The notes beneath the pieces are model-generated. The model was not told the DNA's origin and did not search any database. It saw nothing but the letters and a program-made list of their open reading frames with translations. This document shows positions 1-8,392 of a stretch of 64,000 nucleotides of DNA, one piece after another (the stretch's first letter is position 1; each line of letters begins with the position of its first letter). The position numbers were made by a program, and so were the translations under genes. This DNA is from Holophagales bacterium. GTDB taxonomy: Bacteria > Acidobacteriota > Thermoanaerobaculia > Multivoradales > Multivoraceae. The stretch spans positions 13,208 to 77,207 of the forward strand of contig VYDI01000027.1 in assembly GCA_009843505.1 (NCBI GenBank), in the 5' to 3' direction.

Positions 1-672
1 GGTGGCGGCTACGACGAAGTGTCGATCAGGGACGTGCTGCAGATGGCCTCAGGCGTCGACTGGAACGAGGACTACGCGGACCCCGAGTCCGACGTGGCGA
101 CGTTGCCCGGGCCGATCGTTGACCAGACGCGGTACATGGCGGGGCTCGAGGAGCTCCATCCTCCGGGCGAGGTCTTCAACTACAACACCGGCGAGACGAA
201 CATGGCCGGCGCCGTGCTGCGGGCGGCGATCGGCAACAACCTTTCGACCTACCTGGAGCACAAGATCTGGGGCCCGTTCGGCATGGAGGCCAAAGCCAAC
301 TGGCTGCTCCACGAGGAGGGTGGCGGCGAACTGGGCGGCTGCTGCATCAACGCGACGCTCCGCGACTACGCCCGGATCGGCATCTTCGCGATGAACGGCG
401 GCGTCCTCCGCGACGGGACGCGCGTGCTGCCCGAAGGCTGGATGGAGGAGTCCACGACCCCCAGCGACGGCTATGACGGCTACGGCTATCTCTGGTGGCT
501 GACCGGCGACGGCGTCTTCGCCGGCATCGGCATCTTCGGCCAGTACCTGTGGATGGACCCGTCGTCCAACACCGTGATCGTGACCCACAGCGCCTGGCCA
601 TACGCGACGAACGCGGAGTACAGCCGCCACCGCGCGGCCCTGGTCGCGGCGCTCGCCGACGCCGTGCGGTAG
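1..672 (+). CDS. Serine hydrolase, class C beta-lactamase/esterase family (5' end outside window)
   Basis: The open frame enters from the left edge and stops at TAG 670-672, giving the last 223 residues. The fragment has the YNTG motif (Tyr-x-Asn type, second element of class C beta-lactamase/penicillin-binding-like serine hydrolases) about 60 residues in. It also has a C-terminal GIGIFGQYLW stretch where the HTG/KTG-like third motif normally lies. The SxxK nucleophile motif would lie upstream of the window. Family members hydrolyse esters or peptides, often in the periplasm; substrate is not predictable. The signal peptide, if any, is not visible. Family assignment is firm, specific function unknown. 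Confidence 0.85.
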   Translation, partial: GGGYDEVSIRDVLQMASGVDWNEDYADPESDVATLPGPIVDQTRYMAGLEELHPPGEVFNYNTGETNMAGAVLRAAIGNNLSTYLEHKIWGPFGMEAKANWLLHEEGGGELGGCCINATLRDYARIGIFAMNGGVLRDGTRVLPEGWMEESTTPSDGYDGYGYLWWLTGDGVFAGIGIFGQYLWMDPSSNTVIVTHSAWPYATNAEYSRHRAALVAALADAVR

Positions 673-708
673 CGCAACTCAAGTGGCGAAGCGTCGTATA
701 GACACGAC

Positions 709-2284
709 ATGAACCGAATCTCCTATCGCTTTCTCGCGGCAACGACCCCCGCTCTAGGAATGCTCCTCCTGCCGGCGACGGGCCTCGCCCTGAACGTGGA
801 TCAGCCCACCTTCGTCGACGACATCGCGCCGATCCTCCACGAGAACTGCGCATCGTGCCACCGGCCCGAGGAGATTGCCCCGATGTCGCTGCGCACCTAC
901 CGTGAGGTGCGGCCCTGGGCGCGTTCGATCGCCCGCGCGGTCGAGAACCGCGATATGCCTCCGTGGGATGCCGATCCCGGCTACGGCCCTTGGGCGAACG
1001 ACATCAGCCTGAGCGACGACGAGATCGCCGCGATCGCGAACTGGGTCGCCGCCGGCGCACCGCGGGGCGACGGCGACGAGCCGGTCTATGAACAACCCGC
1101 CGTGCAGGCCGAGTGGGCCTTCGGCGAGCCGGACTGGGTGTACGAGTTCGACCCGTTCGACGTCGCCGCCGACGGCCCGGACCAGTTCGCGATGATCCCG
1201 ATCGCACCCGGTTTCGAAGAGGACCGCTGGATTCGTGCCGTCGAAGTCCAGCCCGGCGACCGTGAGGTGCTACACCACTTCATCCTGTGGCGGGCATCCG
1301 ATGCCAGCACGGAGGTCCAGGACGCCTGGATCGACGCCTGGGCGGCCGGCGTTGGTGCGACCGAACTCCCTGCCGGCACCGCGCGATTCCTGCCGAAGGG
1401 GCGCGGACTGCTCGGCGACTTCCACTACCACCCGAACGGCACCGCTTCGACCGACAGGACCCGGGTCGGCGTCTGGTTCGCCGAGCCCGAAGAGGTCGAG
1501 AAGGAACTGATCAATCTCTGGGTGATGAACGCCGCCTTCAGGATCCCGGCAGGCGACCCGAACTACGAGGCGCGGGCAAGCCACGTCTTCTCCCAGGATG
1601 TCGTCGTGCGCTCCCTGGCTCCGCACATGCACTACCGCGGCAAGGACATGAAGTACACCGCGCACCTCCCCGACGGCGCGGAACGGGAACTGCTCAAACG
1701 TCAGCCGCTACGACTTCAACTGGCAGACGTCCTACGAGTTCGAGGAACCGGTCGAGCTGCCGGCCGGCACCAGGATCGAGGTCACGGCCCACTGGGACAA
1801 CTCAGAGGACAATCCTCACAACCCGAACCCGACGGTCGACGTCACCTGGGGGAACGAATCGACCGACGAGATGCTGATCGGCTTCGTCGACTACGTGGCC
1901 GCCGAAGGCCTCAGCCCGAAGCCGGCCGGCGCCGTCCTCACCAAGCTGGCAGAGTTCGCCAGGACCCATCCGGGACAGGCGTGGCGCTTCGACGTCGTCC
2001 CGATGCCGGGAAGGGGGGTCGAGCCCACCGCCATGCTGTTGCCGCGCGACGGCAGCTCGGGCGGTTGGTACGTCCAGCTCGGCACCCTGGCCTTGCCTGC
2101 GCCGGTCGTCGACATCGTCTGGGACGGCAACCACGTGACGGCCACGGCCGAGATCCCCGGCCAGCCCAGGAAGATCGAGGGAACGGTCCAGGAGGACGGC
2201 TCCCTGTTGATGGACTTGGGATTCGGTGAGATCAGCGGCACGCCGGCCGAGAACGAGACGCCGGCTACGCTGCCGACCGGTTGA
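709..2284 (+). pseudogene. c-type haem / copper type II monooxygenase-like secreted protein, broken by a frameshift
   Basis: It starts at ATG 709 with a signal peptide (about residues 1-27), then a haem c motif CASCH (C47, C50, H51), then a copper type II ascorbate-dependent monooxygenase-like region with VLHHF and PHMHYRGKDM histidine motifs. Frame 1 loses homology after ERELL near base 1695. The continuation (NVSRYDFNWQTSYEF, then DEMLIGFVDY) lies in the +1 frame and ends at TGA 2282-2284. One extra A in AAA 1696-1698 explains it. The intact paralog at 26579-27916 reads straight through the same point (VLLDVPNYDQEWQTTYQY). Either a recent disabling mutation or a homopolymer sequencing error. 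Likely exported. Confidence 0.8.
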
Positions 2285-3054
2285 CCTCCGGCAACGACAA
2301 CGCCGGTACGGGTCCGCGCGATACTCCGGTGGGCAACCCGTGGGAGGAGCGGAAGGACCGCGGCAGGGTGTCTGCCTTCTTCGCTGCTCTGGTTCTCCTG
2401 GCGACCTCTCCTCGGAGGTTCTTCGAGGGAACACGCGCCGAGGCAGGCATGTGGGGCCCACTCTTGTTCGTGGGTCTCGTCACCCTCGTCGGCGTCTTCC
2501 TCAACGGCGTGATTCTCACGATCCTCACCTTGACGCTTCCGGAACCCGCGGGCGAACTCCTGTACCGGACGGAGTTCTCGATGGACCCTTCTCAGCTCAC
2601 CAACTGGAGGGACTGGAGCGAACTGTCGGTTAGCCCCGAGCTGGCCGCCCCCATCGCCATCCAGGCCCTTCTGTTCTTCCTTCCGGTCCTCTTTGTGTTG
2701 ACGCTGTTCGTCATGCTGTTGTTCGGCGGCCTCGTACACCTTCTCCTGGTCGTGACCCGCACACCGAGGCCGCAAGGATTCCGGGGCACCTGGGTCGTGC
2801 TGTGCTACGCGAACGGCGCTAGCCTCCTGTCCATCATTCCGTTCGCGGGCGATATCGCGAGCACCGTTTGCACCGCTGTGCTGTTCGGGTTCGGTCTCCG
2901 TGCCGTCCAGGGAGTCGGAGTCGTCAGAGCGGTGATTCTGTCCTCGATCCTGCCCCTGTTAGCGCTCCTGACTTCGCTCTTCGGTGACGGCACCGGTGTT
3001 CTGACCTTGATTCCGTTCGCGGTCGACATCGTCAGCGTCGTCCATGCCGCCTGA
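2281..3054 (+). CDS. Yip1-family integral membrane protein
   Basis: 257 residues starting at TTG 2281, overlapping the stop of the previous reading frame by four bases (TTGA), which suggests translational coupling. The N-terminus is soluble and polar, followed by several hydrophobic spans (about residues 60-85, 125-155, 170-200, 210-240) with a LATSPRRFFE segment typical of Yip1/YIP1-like bacterial membrane proteins. Function in bacteria is not established. The 3' end runs 96 bases antiparallel into the 3' end of the HupE/UreJ gene on the opposite strand. A later start is possible because TTG starts are weak. Confidence 0.7.
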   Translation: MTSGNDNAGTGPRDTPVGNPWEERKDRGRVSAFFAALVLLATSPRRFFEGTRAEAGMWGPLLFVGLVTLVGVFLNGVILTILTLTLPEPAGELLYRTEFSMDPSQLTNWRDWSELSVSPELAAPIAIQALLFFLPVLFVLTLFVMLLFGGLVHLLLVVTRTPRPQGFRGTWVVLCYANGASLLSIIPFAGDIASTVCTAVLFGFGLRAVQGVGVVRAVILSSILPLLALLTSLFGDGTGVLTLIPFAVDIVSVVHAA

Positions 3055-4587
3055 CGATCGTCGTCGGCGCAGCCACTGGCTTGTGGGAACCGCAGCCGCC
3101 GCAATCACCAGAATCCACGGCAGGACGCCCTGAGGCACGGTATCCAGCAGCGGCGCCAGGGGGCGGTATTGCAGGAGATCCGACCCCCGGTCGCCGGTCC
3201 AGTGCCAGGCAGTGTGGACGATCAGGGCGGAGATGAGGATGGTTCCGAGCCGCTCGTTGGGGAGGCGGCGGAACACGAAGTCCAGCAGGGGAATCAGGAG
3301 CAGCAGGACCAGAAGTTGGCCGAGTTCGACGCCGACGTTGAAGGCGAGCAGGGAGGTCACCAGGTGCGAACCCGCGAACTGGAGCGATTCGCTGAGAGCG
3401 AAGGAGAAGCCGAAGCCGTGGACGAGGCCGAAGCCGAAGGCGGCGGTCCAGCGGCGTTTACATGGAACAAACCTGTTGCTGTGCGTCAGCGCGGCGCGGA
3501 CGCCGCGACTCGACTCCTGGCCGACTCCGAGGATGTTCTCGAACGCCATGTAGACGATCGAGAGGGCGATCAGGACTTCGACCAGAGTGGGGAACCACAG
3601 CGCGCGTGGCGCTAGACCAGCCGCCGAGGCGATCAGGGTGATTGAGTGGGCCACCGTGAACGAGGTCACGACGAGCACGAGCTGGCGCAGGCGGCGTAGC
3701 GGCGCCACCAGGCAGACCAGGAAGAGCAGGTGGTCGAGGCCGCTCAGGATGTGTTCGAAGCCCATCGCGACGAAGTGGATCGAGGCTTGCGCCCAGTTCG
3801 GGTCGAGGCGGACCCGGCCGGGTTCGGCGGCGAGCTGAAGCGCTCGCGCATCGCCGTCGGGCGACTCGTAGCGAATCACCGTGAGCACCTGCAGGCCCAG
3901 GCGCCCGAAACGGGGGTCGATCGAGAACCGGGGCCGTTCGCTGGCGCCGTGAGCGCCGAGCGGCGTCTCGAGGTGGACATCGAGCAGCGCCTGTCGCCAG
4001 ACGAGTTGCGTCGTCGCCGGCAGAGGCGGGCTGCGGATGTGGGCGAGGGCGCGGTCGAAGTCGGCGAAGGAGCGGTCGGACGGGATCGACAGCCGGACCG
4101 CCTGAACGGTCGTCGTTGGCAGCCTGTCGCGGCCGGCGTACAGGTCGAGGTTAGGCGTGATCCAGCGGTTGGCGGCCTCCACGAGCAGGCCGCTGGCGCG
4201 TAGCGCCTCGAGGTCCAGGATGCCGCGGTAGTCGATCGGGAACTGCATCTCCTGCATCGCTTCGAGCGGCGTGCGCACGAGCACCTGCAGCCGGTCGTCC
4301 TGCTGTTTGACGAGGACCTGAACCGTGACGCTGCCGGGCACCTCGTGGGCGGCGGCGGGCTCGCCGGCGAAGAGCAGCGGCGCTGCGACGAGGACGGCGC
4401 AGCCGACCTGAAGTCGCGGAAACGCGTTGGAACGGAGGCGGTACAGGCGGCGAATGCTAGCCGTCGTGCCGTCCGGAATGCCGGCGGGGACGCCGGCGCA
4501 CCCAGTGAGCCCCGTTGTACACTGACTTTCCGCCTTGGCATCAGCAGACTCGCGGCAGAACCGCGGAACATGACGGACTCCAATCAC
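2959..4587 (-). CDS. HupE/UreJ-family membrane protein with periplasmic N-terminal domain
   Basis: The long N-terminal part follows a hydrophobic export segment (AVLVAAPLLFAGEPAAAHEV). The C-terminal half holds the HupE/UreJ_2 transmembrane block beginning HFVAMGFEHILSGLDHLLFL, with conserved His/Asp in FEHILSGLDH and a second VAHSITL helix. HupE/UreJ relatives are implicated in nickel or metal uptake; this long form is usually left as a hypothetical membrane protein. The only standard start in frame is GTG 4587. That start puts an interspersed palindromic repeat (4475-4504) inside the coding region, so the true start may be a non-canonical codon nearer 4440. The last 96 bases overlap the Yip1 gene. 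Confidence 0.8.
   Translation of the reverse strand: MIGVRHVPRFCRESADAKAESQCTTGLTGCAGVPAGIPDGTTASIRRLYRLRSNAFPRLQVGCAVLVAAPLLFAGEPAAAHEVPGSVTVQVLVKQQDDRLQVLVRTPLEAMQEMQFPIDYRGILDLEALRASGLLVEAANRWITPNLDLYAGRDRLPTTTVQAVRLSIPSDRSFADFDRALAHIRSPPLPATTQLVWRQALLDVHLETPLGAHGASERPRFSIDPRFGRLGLQVLTVIRYESPDGDARALQLAAEPGRVRLDPNWAQASIHFVAMGFEHILSGLDHLLFLVCLVAPLRRLRQLVLVVTSFTVAHSITLIASAAGLAPRALWFPTLVEVLIALSIVYMAFENILGVGQESSRGVRAALTHSNRFVPCKRRWTAAFGFGLVHGFGFSFALSESLQFAGSHLVTSLLAFNVGVELGQLLVLLLLIPLLDFVFRRLPNERLGTILISALIVHTAWHWTGDRGSDLLQYRPLAPLLDTVPQGVLPWILVIAAAAVPTSQWLRRRRSSGGMDDADDVDRERNQGQNTGAVTEERSQER
4475..4504 (+). repeat. Interspersed palindromic repeat, copy 1
   Basis: Core GGAATGCCGGCGGGGACGCC followed by GGCGCACCCA. 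It contains facing GCCGGCG / CGCCGGC arms. Near-identical cores occur at 32440-32495 and, inverted, at 43049-43110. All copies lie at gene borders. No coding role is expected; REP-like behaviour is inferred. Confidence 0.6.
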
Positions 4588-4601
4588 GAGGAAGGCCGCC
4601 G

Positions 4602-5843
4602 ATGAAACTGAACCGTTCGACCTGTGTCTTGACTTGCGCGGCGGTCCCCCTGCTGCTGTTCGCCGCCTGCGGTGGTGGCGGCTACGGCGGCGGCGAGGAT
4701 GCCGCTGGCGACGGACCGATGGCGCCGCGTTTCGAGGTCGACCCGTTCTGGCCGCAACCGCTGCCGAACCACTGGATCCTGGGTCCGGCGATCGGCGTGA
4801 CGGTCGACTCGCGTGACCACGTCTGGATCGTTCACCGGAATACGCCGGGCGCCTTCGGTGCGATCAACGAGATCGGCGCGGCGCAGGATCCGCCGCTCTC
4901 CGAGTGCTGCATCCCGGCGCCGCCCGTGCTGGAGTTCGATCCGGACGGCAACCTGGTCGGCCACTGGGGAGGGCCCAGCGAGACCGGCGAGTACGAGTGG
5001 CCGGCGTCGAACCACGGGATCCTCGTCGACCACATGGACAACGTGTGGATCGGCGGCAACGGCGGCGGTGATTCCCACGTGGTCAAGTTCACTCGGGACG
5101 GCCAGTTCCTCATGCAGGTGGGGAAGGCGAACGCCCGCATCGTTGAGGGCGCCGGCGAGGACGAGCCGCGGCGGGAGCGCAACAGCCACGACATGGAGAA
5201 CTTCGGCAGCGTTGCGAAGCTCTCGGTCGACCCGGACGCGAACGAGATCTACGTCGCCGACGGCTACTTCAACCGCCGGGTCGTCGTGATCGATGCCGAC
5301 ACCGGCGAGTTCCAGCGCTACTGGGGTGCCTACGGCGAGGCGCCCGATGACGAGCTGGACCTCGGCCAGTACGCGCCCGGCGATCCGCCCGCGACCCAGT
5401 TCCGCGGTCCGGTCCACTGCGCCGACATCTCCACCGACGGCCTGCTCTACGTCTGCGACCGCGCCGCCGACCGGATCCAGGTGTTCCAGGCCGACGGCAC
5501 CTTCGTCGACGAAGTGTTCATCGCTCCCGAGACCCTCTCCCAGGGCTCGACCTGGGACGTCGCCTTCTCGCCGGACGAGGAGCAGAAGTTCCTCTACCTC
5601 GCCGACGGCCAGAACATGAAGGTCTACGTGATCGAGCGCGAGAGCATGGAAGTGCTCTACGCCTTCGGCGACGGCGGCCGCCAGCCTGGCCAGTTCTTCG
5701 CCGTCCACAGCATCGCCACGGACTCCAAGGGAAACATCTACACGACCGAGACCTACGAGGGGAAGCGGCTGCAGAAGTTCGTCAACCTGGGGATGCGGCC
5801 GGTGCCGGACGAGGACCTGGGCACCCCCTGGCCCTCGGAGTAG
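4602..5843 (+). CDS. NHL-repeat six-bladed beta-propeller lipoprotein
   Basis: 413 residues from ATG 4602, preceded by a good Shine-Dalgarno GAGGAAGG (4588-4595). The lipoprotein signal ends LLLFAAC, with Cys as lipidation site around residue 18, followed by a Gly-rich linker. The body has repeated blades of the type LEFDPDGNLVGHWGGP, ILVDHMDNVWIGGNGGG and YVADGYFNRRVVV, typical of NHL/peptidyl-amidating-lyase-like propellers. Members are envelope-anchored and of unknown ligand. A TACACT -10-like hexamer lies at 4518-4523. It is divergent from the HupE gene with only 14 bases between annotated starts. Confidence 0.85.
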   Translation: MKLNRSTCVLTCAAVPLLLFAACGGGGYGGGEDAAGDGPMAPRFEVDPFWPQPLPNHWILGPAIGVTVDSRDHVWIVHRNTPGAFGAINEIGAAQDPPLSECCIPAPPVLEFDPDGNLVGHWGGPSETGEYEWPASNHGILVDHMDNVWIGGNGGGDSHVVKFTRDGQFLMQVGKANARIVEGAGEDEPRRERNSHDMENFGSVAKLSVDPDANEIYVADGYFNRRVVVIDADTGEFQRYWGAYGEAPDDELDLGQYAPGDPPATQFRGPVHCADISTDGLLYVCDRAADRIQVFQADGTFVDEVFIAPETLSQGSTWDVAFSPDEEQKFLYLADGQNMKVYVIERESMEVLYAFGDGGRQPGQFFAVHSIATDSKGNIYTTETYEGKRLQKFVNLGMRPVPDEDLGTPWPSE

Positions 5844-5933
5844 CCGGGCCGACAAGTGCGTCGCCGGCCGGCCGTCTGTTGGCTTAGTAGGATCGGAACG
5901 CGCCGGAGGCTGATCGTCTCGAAGCGCCTCTTG

Positions 5934-7193
5934 ATGAACCGTGACCACCAGGAAACCGGACGGCGGGCGGAGAGTTGCGTCTATCTTGACTACGCAGCGA
6001 CGACGCCTGTAGCTCCGCAGGTCGCCGAGGCGATGTCCCGTTGCCTGGGACGAGAGGGCCTCTTCGGCAACGCGGCTTCAAGGCCGCATCGTTTCGGCGT
6101 CGAGGCCAGGACGGCCGTGGAGAGAGCCCGCGGTCAAGTGGCCGAGCTCATCGCTGCCGACCCGGCGGAGATCGTCTGGACCTCCGGTGCTACGGAGTCG
6201 ATCAATCTGGCGGTCAAGGGTGCCGCCCGCGGCGCTTGCGGACGCGGTCGCCATATCGTCACTTCGTCGATGGAGCACAAGGCGGTCCTGGATTCCTGTG
6301 TTCGATTGGTCCAGGAGGGGTTCGAGGTCACGTTCGTCGATCCGGACTTCGACGGAACCATCACACCTGAGAGCATCGAACGCGCGTTGCGACGCGACAC
6401 GATTCTCGTCTCCCTCATGCATGTGAACAATGAGGTCGGTACCGTCACGGACATCCCGGCGGTTGGACGCCTTGTGCGGGAGCACGGCATCGTCTTCCAT
6501 GTCGACGCGAGCCAGAGCGCTGCGCGGTTGCCGCTGGATGTCCGGCAAATGCGGGCGGATCTCGTGTCTCTGAGCGGGCACAAGATGTACGGTCCGAAGG
6601 GGGTCGGAGCGCTCTACGCACGGAGTTCTTGTCCTTCTCCGCTCGAACCCCAGATGCATGGGGGCGATCAGGAGCAGGGCCTTCGTTCCGGCACCCTGGC
6701 CACTCACCAGGCGGTGGGGATGGGCAAGGCCGCCGAGTTGGCGCGCGAGCGCCTGGACAAGGACGCTGAGGCGACGGCGGCACTGGACCGGCGACTTCGT
6801 GATCTACTGGAGGAGATCCCCCGCAGCTTCCTGAACGGCAACCAGAGGATTCGGGTGCCGGGGATTCTCAGCGCGGGCTTCGCCTGCATAGACAGCGAGG
6901 CCTTGCTGATGGCCCTCCGCGACGAAGTGGCGATCTCATCCGGTTCCGCCTGTACTTCCGACCGTGTAGAGCCGTCCCATGTCCTGAATGCGCTTCGCTT
7001 GTCGGAGAAGGCGATAGCGTGCTCGGTTCGATTCAGCTTGGGCCGGTACACGACAGCCGACGAAGTGGGATTCGCCGCGACGCGACTGAGCGAAACCATA
7101 GCCGATCTTCGGCAGCTTTCTCCTGGATGGGCCGAGGAAGCAATGTCTGGCCCGCAGCCGCGCGCTCAAGAGCCGCGTTGGGCCACCGCATGA
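5934..7193 (+). CDS. Cysteine desulfurase, DndA/SspA/IscS type
   Basis: 419 residues from ATG 5934; the frame is open further upstream (to GTG 5856) but that stretch lacks homology. A PLP-dependent class V aminotransferase fold is shown by YLDYAATTP at the N-terminus, His115 in MEHKAV, the PLP Lys217 in SGHKMYGPKG, and the persulfide-forming Cys340 in SSGSACTSD. It releases sulfur from cysteine as protein-bound persulfide. Because the next gene is a DndC-type sulfurtransferase overlapping by ATGA, it most likely supplies sulfur to that enzyme rather than to general Fe-S assembly (no IscU/IscA here). A TAGGAT hexamer at 5888-5893 may be its promoter. Confidence 0.92.
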   Translation: MNRDHQETGRRAESCVYLDYAATTPVAPQVAEAMSRCLGREGLFGNAASRPHRFGVEARTAVERARGQVAELIAADPAEIVWTSGATESINLAVKGAARGACGRGRHIVTSSMEHKAVLDSCVRLVQEGFEVTFVDPDFDGTITPESIERALRRDTILVSLMHVNNEVGTVTDIPAVGRLVREHGIVFHVDASQSAARLPLDVRQMRADLVSLSGHKMYGPKGVGALYARSSCPSPLEPQMHGGDQEQGLRSGTLATHQAVGMGKAAELARERLDKDAEATAALDRRLRDLLEEIPRSFLNGNQRIRVPGILSAGFACIDSEALLMALRDEVAISSGSACTSDRVEPSHVLNALRLSEKAIACSVRFSLGRYTTADEVGFAATRLSETIADLRQLSPGWAEEAMSGPQPRAQEPRWATA

Positions 7194-8392
7194 CCGCGGT
7201 GATCTCCTCTGTCCAGTCTGCCGATGCCCGCGGGGGCGTCGCCAACGTCGTTGATCGTCTCGGCACCGCCAAGCTCGCCATCAGGGAGCAGTATCTGGCT
7301 AGTGAAGCCTGTCCTTGGGTCGTCGCGTACTCGGGCGGAAAGGACTCGACGCTCTTGCTGCAATTGACTTGGGAGGTCATCGCGGACCTGCCGGTTACCA
7401 AGCGGTGTCGCAGGGTGTACGTCGTGGGAAACGACACCTTGGTCGAGTCTCCGCTCGTCATCGGTCACCTGCGAACGACGCTCGGGGAGATCGGCGTGGC
7501 GGCGGCAGCCGCTGATCTGCCTATCGAGACCCGGATCACGAAGCCCCACGTCGATCAGACATTCTGGGTCAATGTGATCGGCCGCGGCTACATACCGCCG
7601 ACCCGGAACTTCCGGTGGTGTACGGACCGGATGAAGATCCATCCGACGAACCGGCTCCTCGCCAATCTCATCCGCGCACATGGCGGTGCTGTTCTGCTGG
7701 TCGGTACGCGCAGGAGCGAGTCCGACAACCGACGTCGCGCGATGGACAGGCGCGGCGTAACGGCGGGGCAGTTGAACCCGCACGCCACGATGGATCACTG
7801 CTGGATGTTTGCTCCGCTTGCCGATTTTGAGGACCAGGATGTCTGGCTGGTGCTGATGCAGCGACGCCCGCCTTGGGGCGGCACGCACAGGAATCTGATC
7901 ACGCTCTACCGCAATGCCGGCGGGGGCGAATGCCCCCTCGTGTTGACGAAGGACGACGCCCCCTCGTGCGGGACTAGTTCGCCCCGTTTCGGTTGCTGGA
8001 CCTGCACCGTGGTGAAGAAGGACCGAAGCCTCCGGGGCCTGATCGCCTCGGGTCATGCGGAAGCAGACGTCTTCACTCGGCTCTTCGAGTTTCGGGAATG
8101 GCTCGTCGAGCTCCGGGAGAACGACGGCAATCGTGAGTCCGTTCGGAGGGATGGGAACGTCCGTTTCCGAGCTGACGGCAGTCAGGTGATGGGGCCGTTC
8201 ACGCTCGGCGTGCGCAAGCAGATCCTCGAGGAACTGCGGACTCTTCAGGACGACGTGAGTCAGCAGCTCATTTCGCCTGCGGAAGAGGAGGTCATCGAGG
8301 ACATCTGGCGGCGGGACCTCGTCCGGGAGGAGTGCCGTTCGGCTCTTCGCGCGGCTGTCGGATTGGTGCCCGAGGAAATCGCGGCGGGATGA
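7190..8392 (+). CDS. dndC: DndC-type PP-loop sulfurtransferase (PAPS reductase family)
   Basis: 400 residues. Start ATG 7190 overlaps the desulfurase stop (ATGA). The ATP-pyrophosphatase loop SGGKDST is at 48-54. NFRWCTDRMKI carries Cys144, and a later cluster has Cys248, Cys260, Cys269 and Cys272 (ECP ... SCGTSSPRFGCWTC), the pattern expected for the Fe-S cluster of DndC proteins. DndC activates the DNA backbone phosphate with ATP for sulfur insertion in phosphorothioation; related PP-loop enzymes (SspD, IbrA) share the fold. Somewhat shorter than the DndC proteins I know. No dndB, dndD or dndE follows, so the exact modification is uncertain. Confidence 0.88.
   Translation: MTAVISSVQSADARGGVANVVDRLGTAKLAIREQYLASEACPWVVAYSGGKDSTLLLQLTWEVIADLPVTKRCRRVYVVGNDTLVESPLVIGHLRTTLGEIGVAAAAADLPIETRITKPHVDQTFWVNVIGRGYIPPTRNFRWCTDRMKIHPTNRLLANLIRAHGGAVLLVGTRRSESDNRRRAMDRRGVTAGQLNPHATMDHCWMFAPLADFEDQDVWLVLMQRRPPWGGTHRNLITLYRNAGGGECPLVLTKDDAPSCGTSSPRFGCWTCTVVKKDRSLRGLIASGHAEADVFTRLFEFREWLVELRENDGNRESVRRDGNVRFRADGSQVMGPFTLGVRKQILEELRTLQDDVSQQLISPAEEEVIEDIWRRDLVREECRSALRAAVGLVPEEIAAG

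Noticed and set aside
5934..7193. Iron-sulfur cluster assembly (isc/suf) operon
   Set aside because: No IscU, IscA, ferredoxin or Suf genes; the next gene is a DndC-type PP-loop enzyme.
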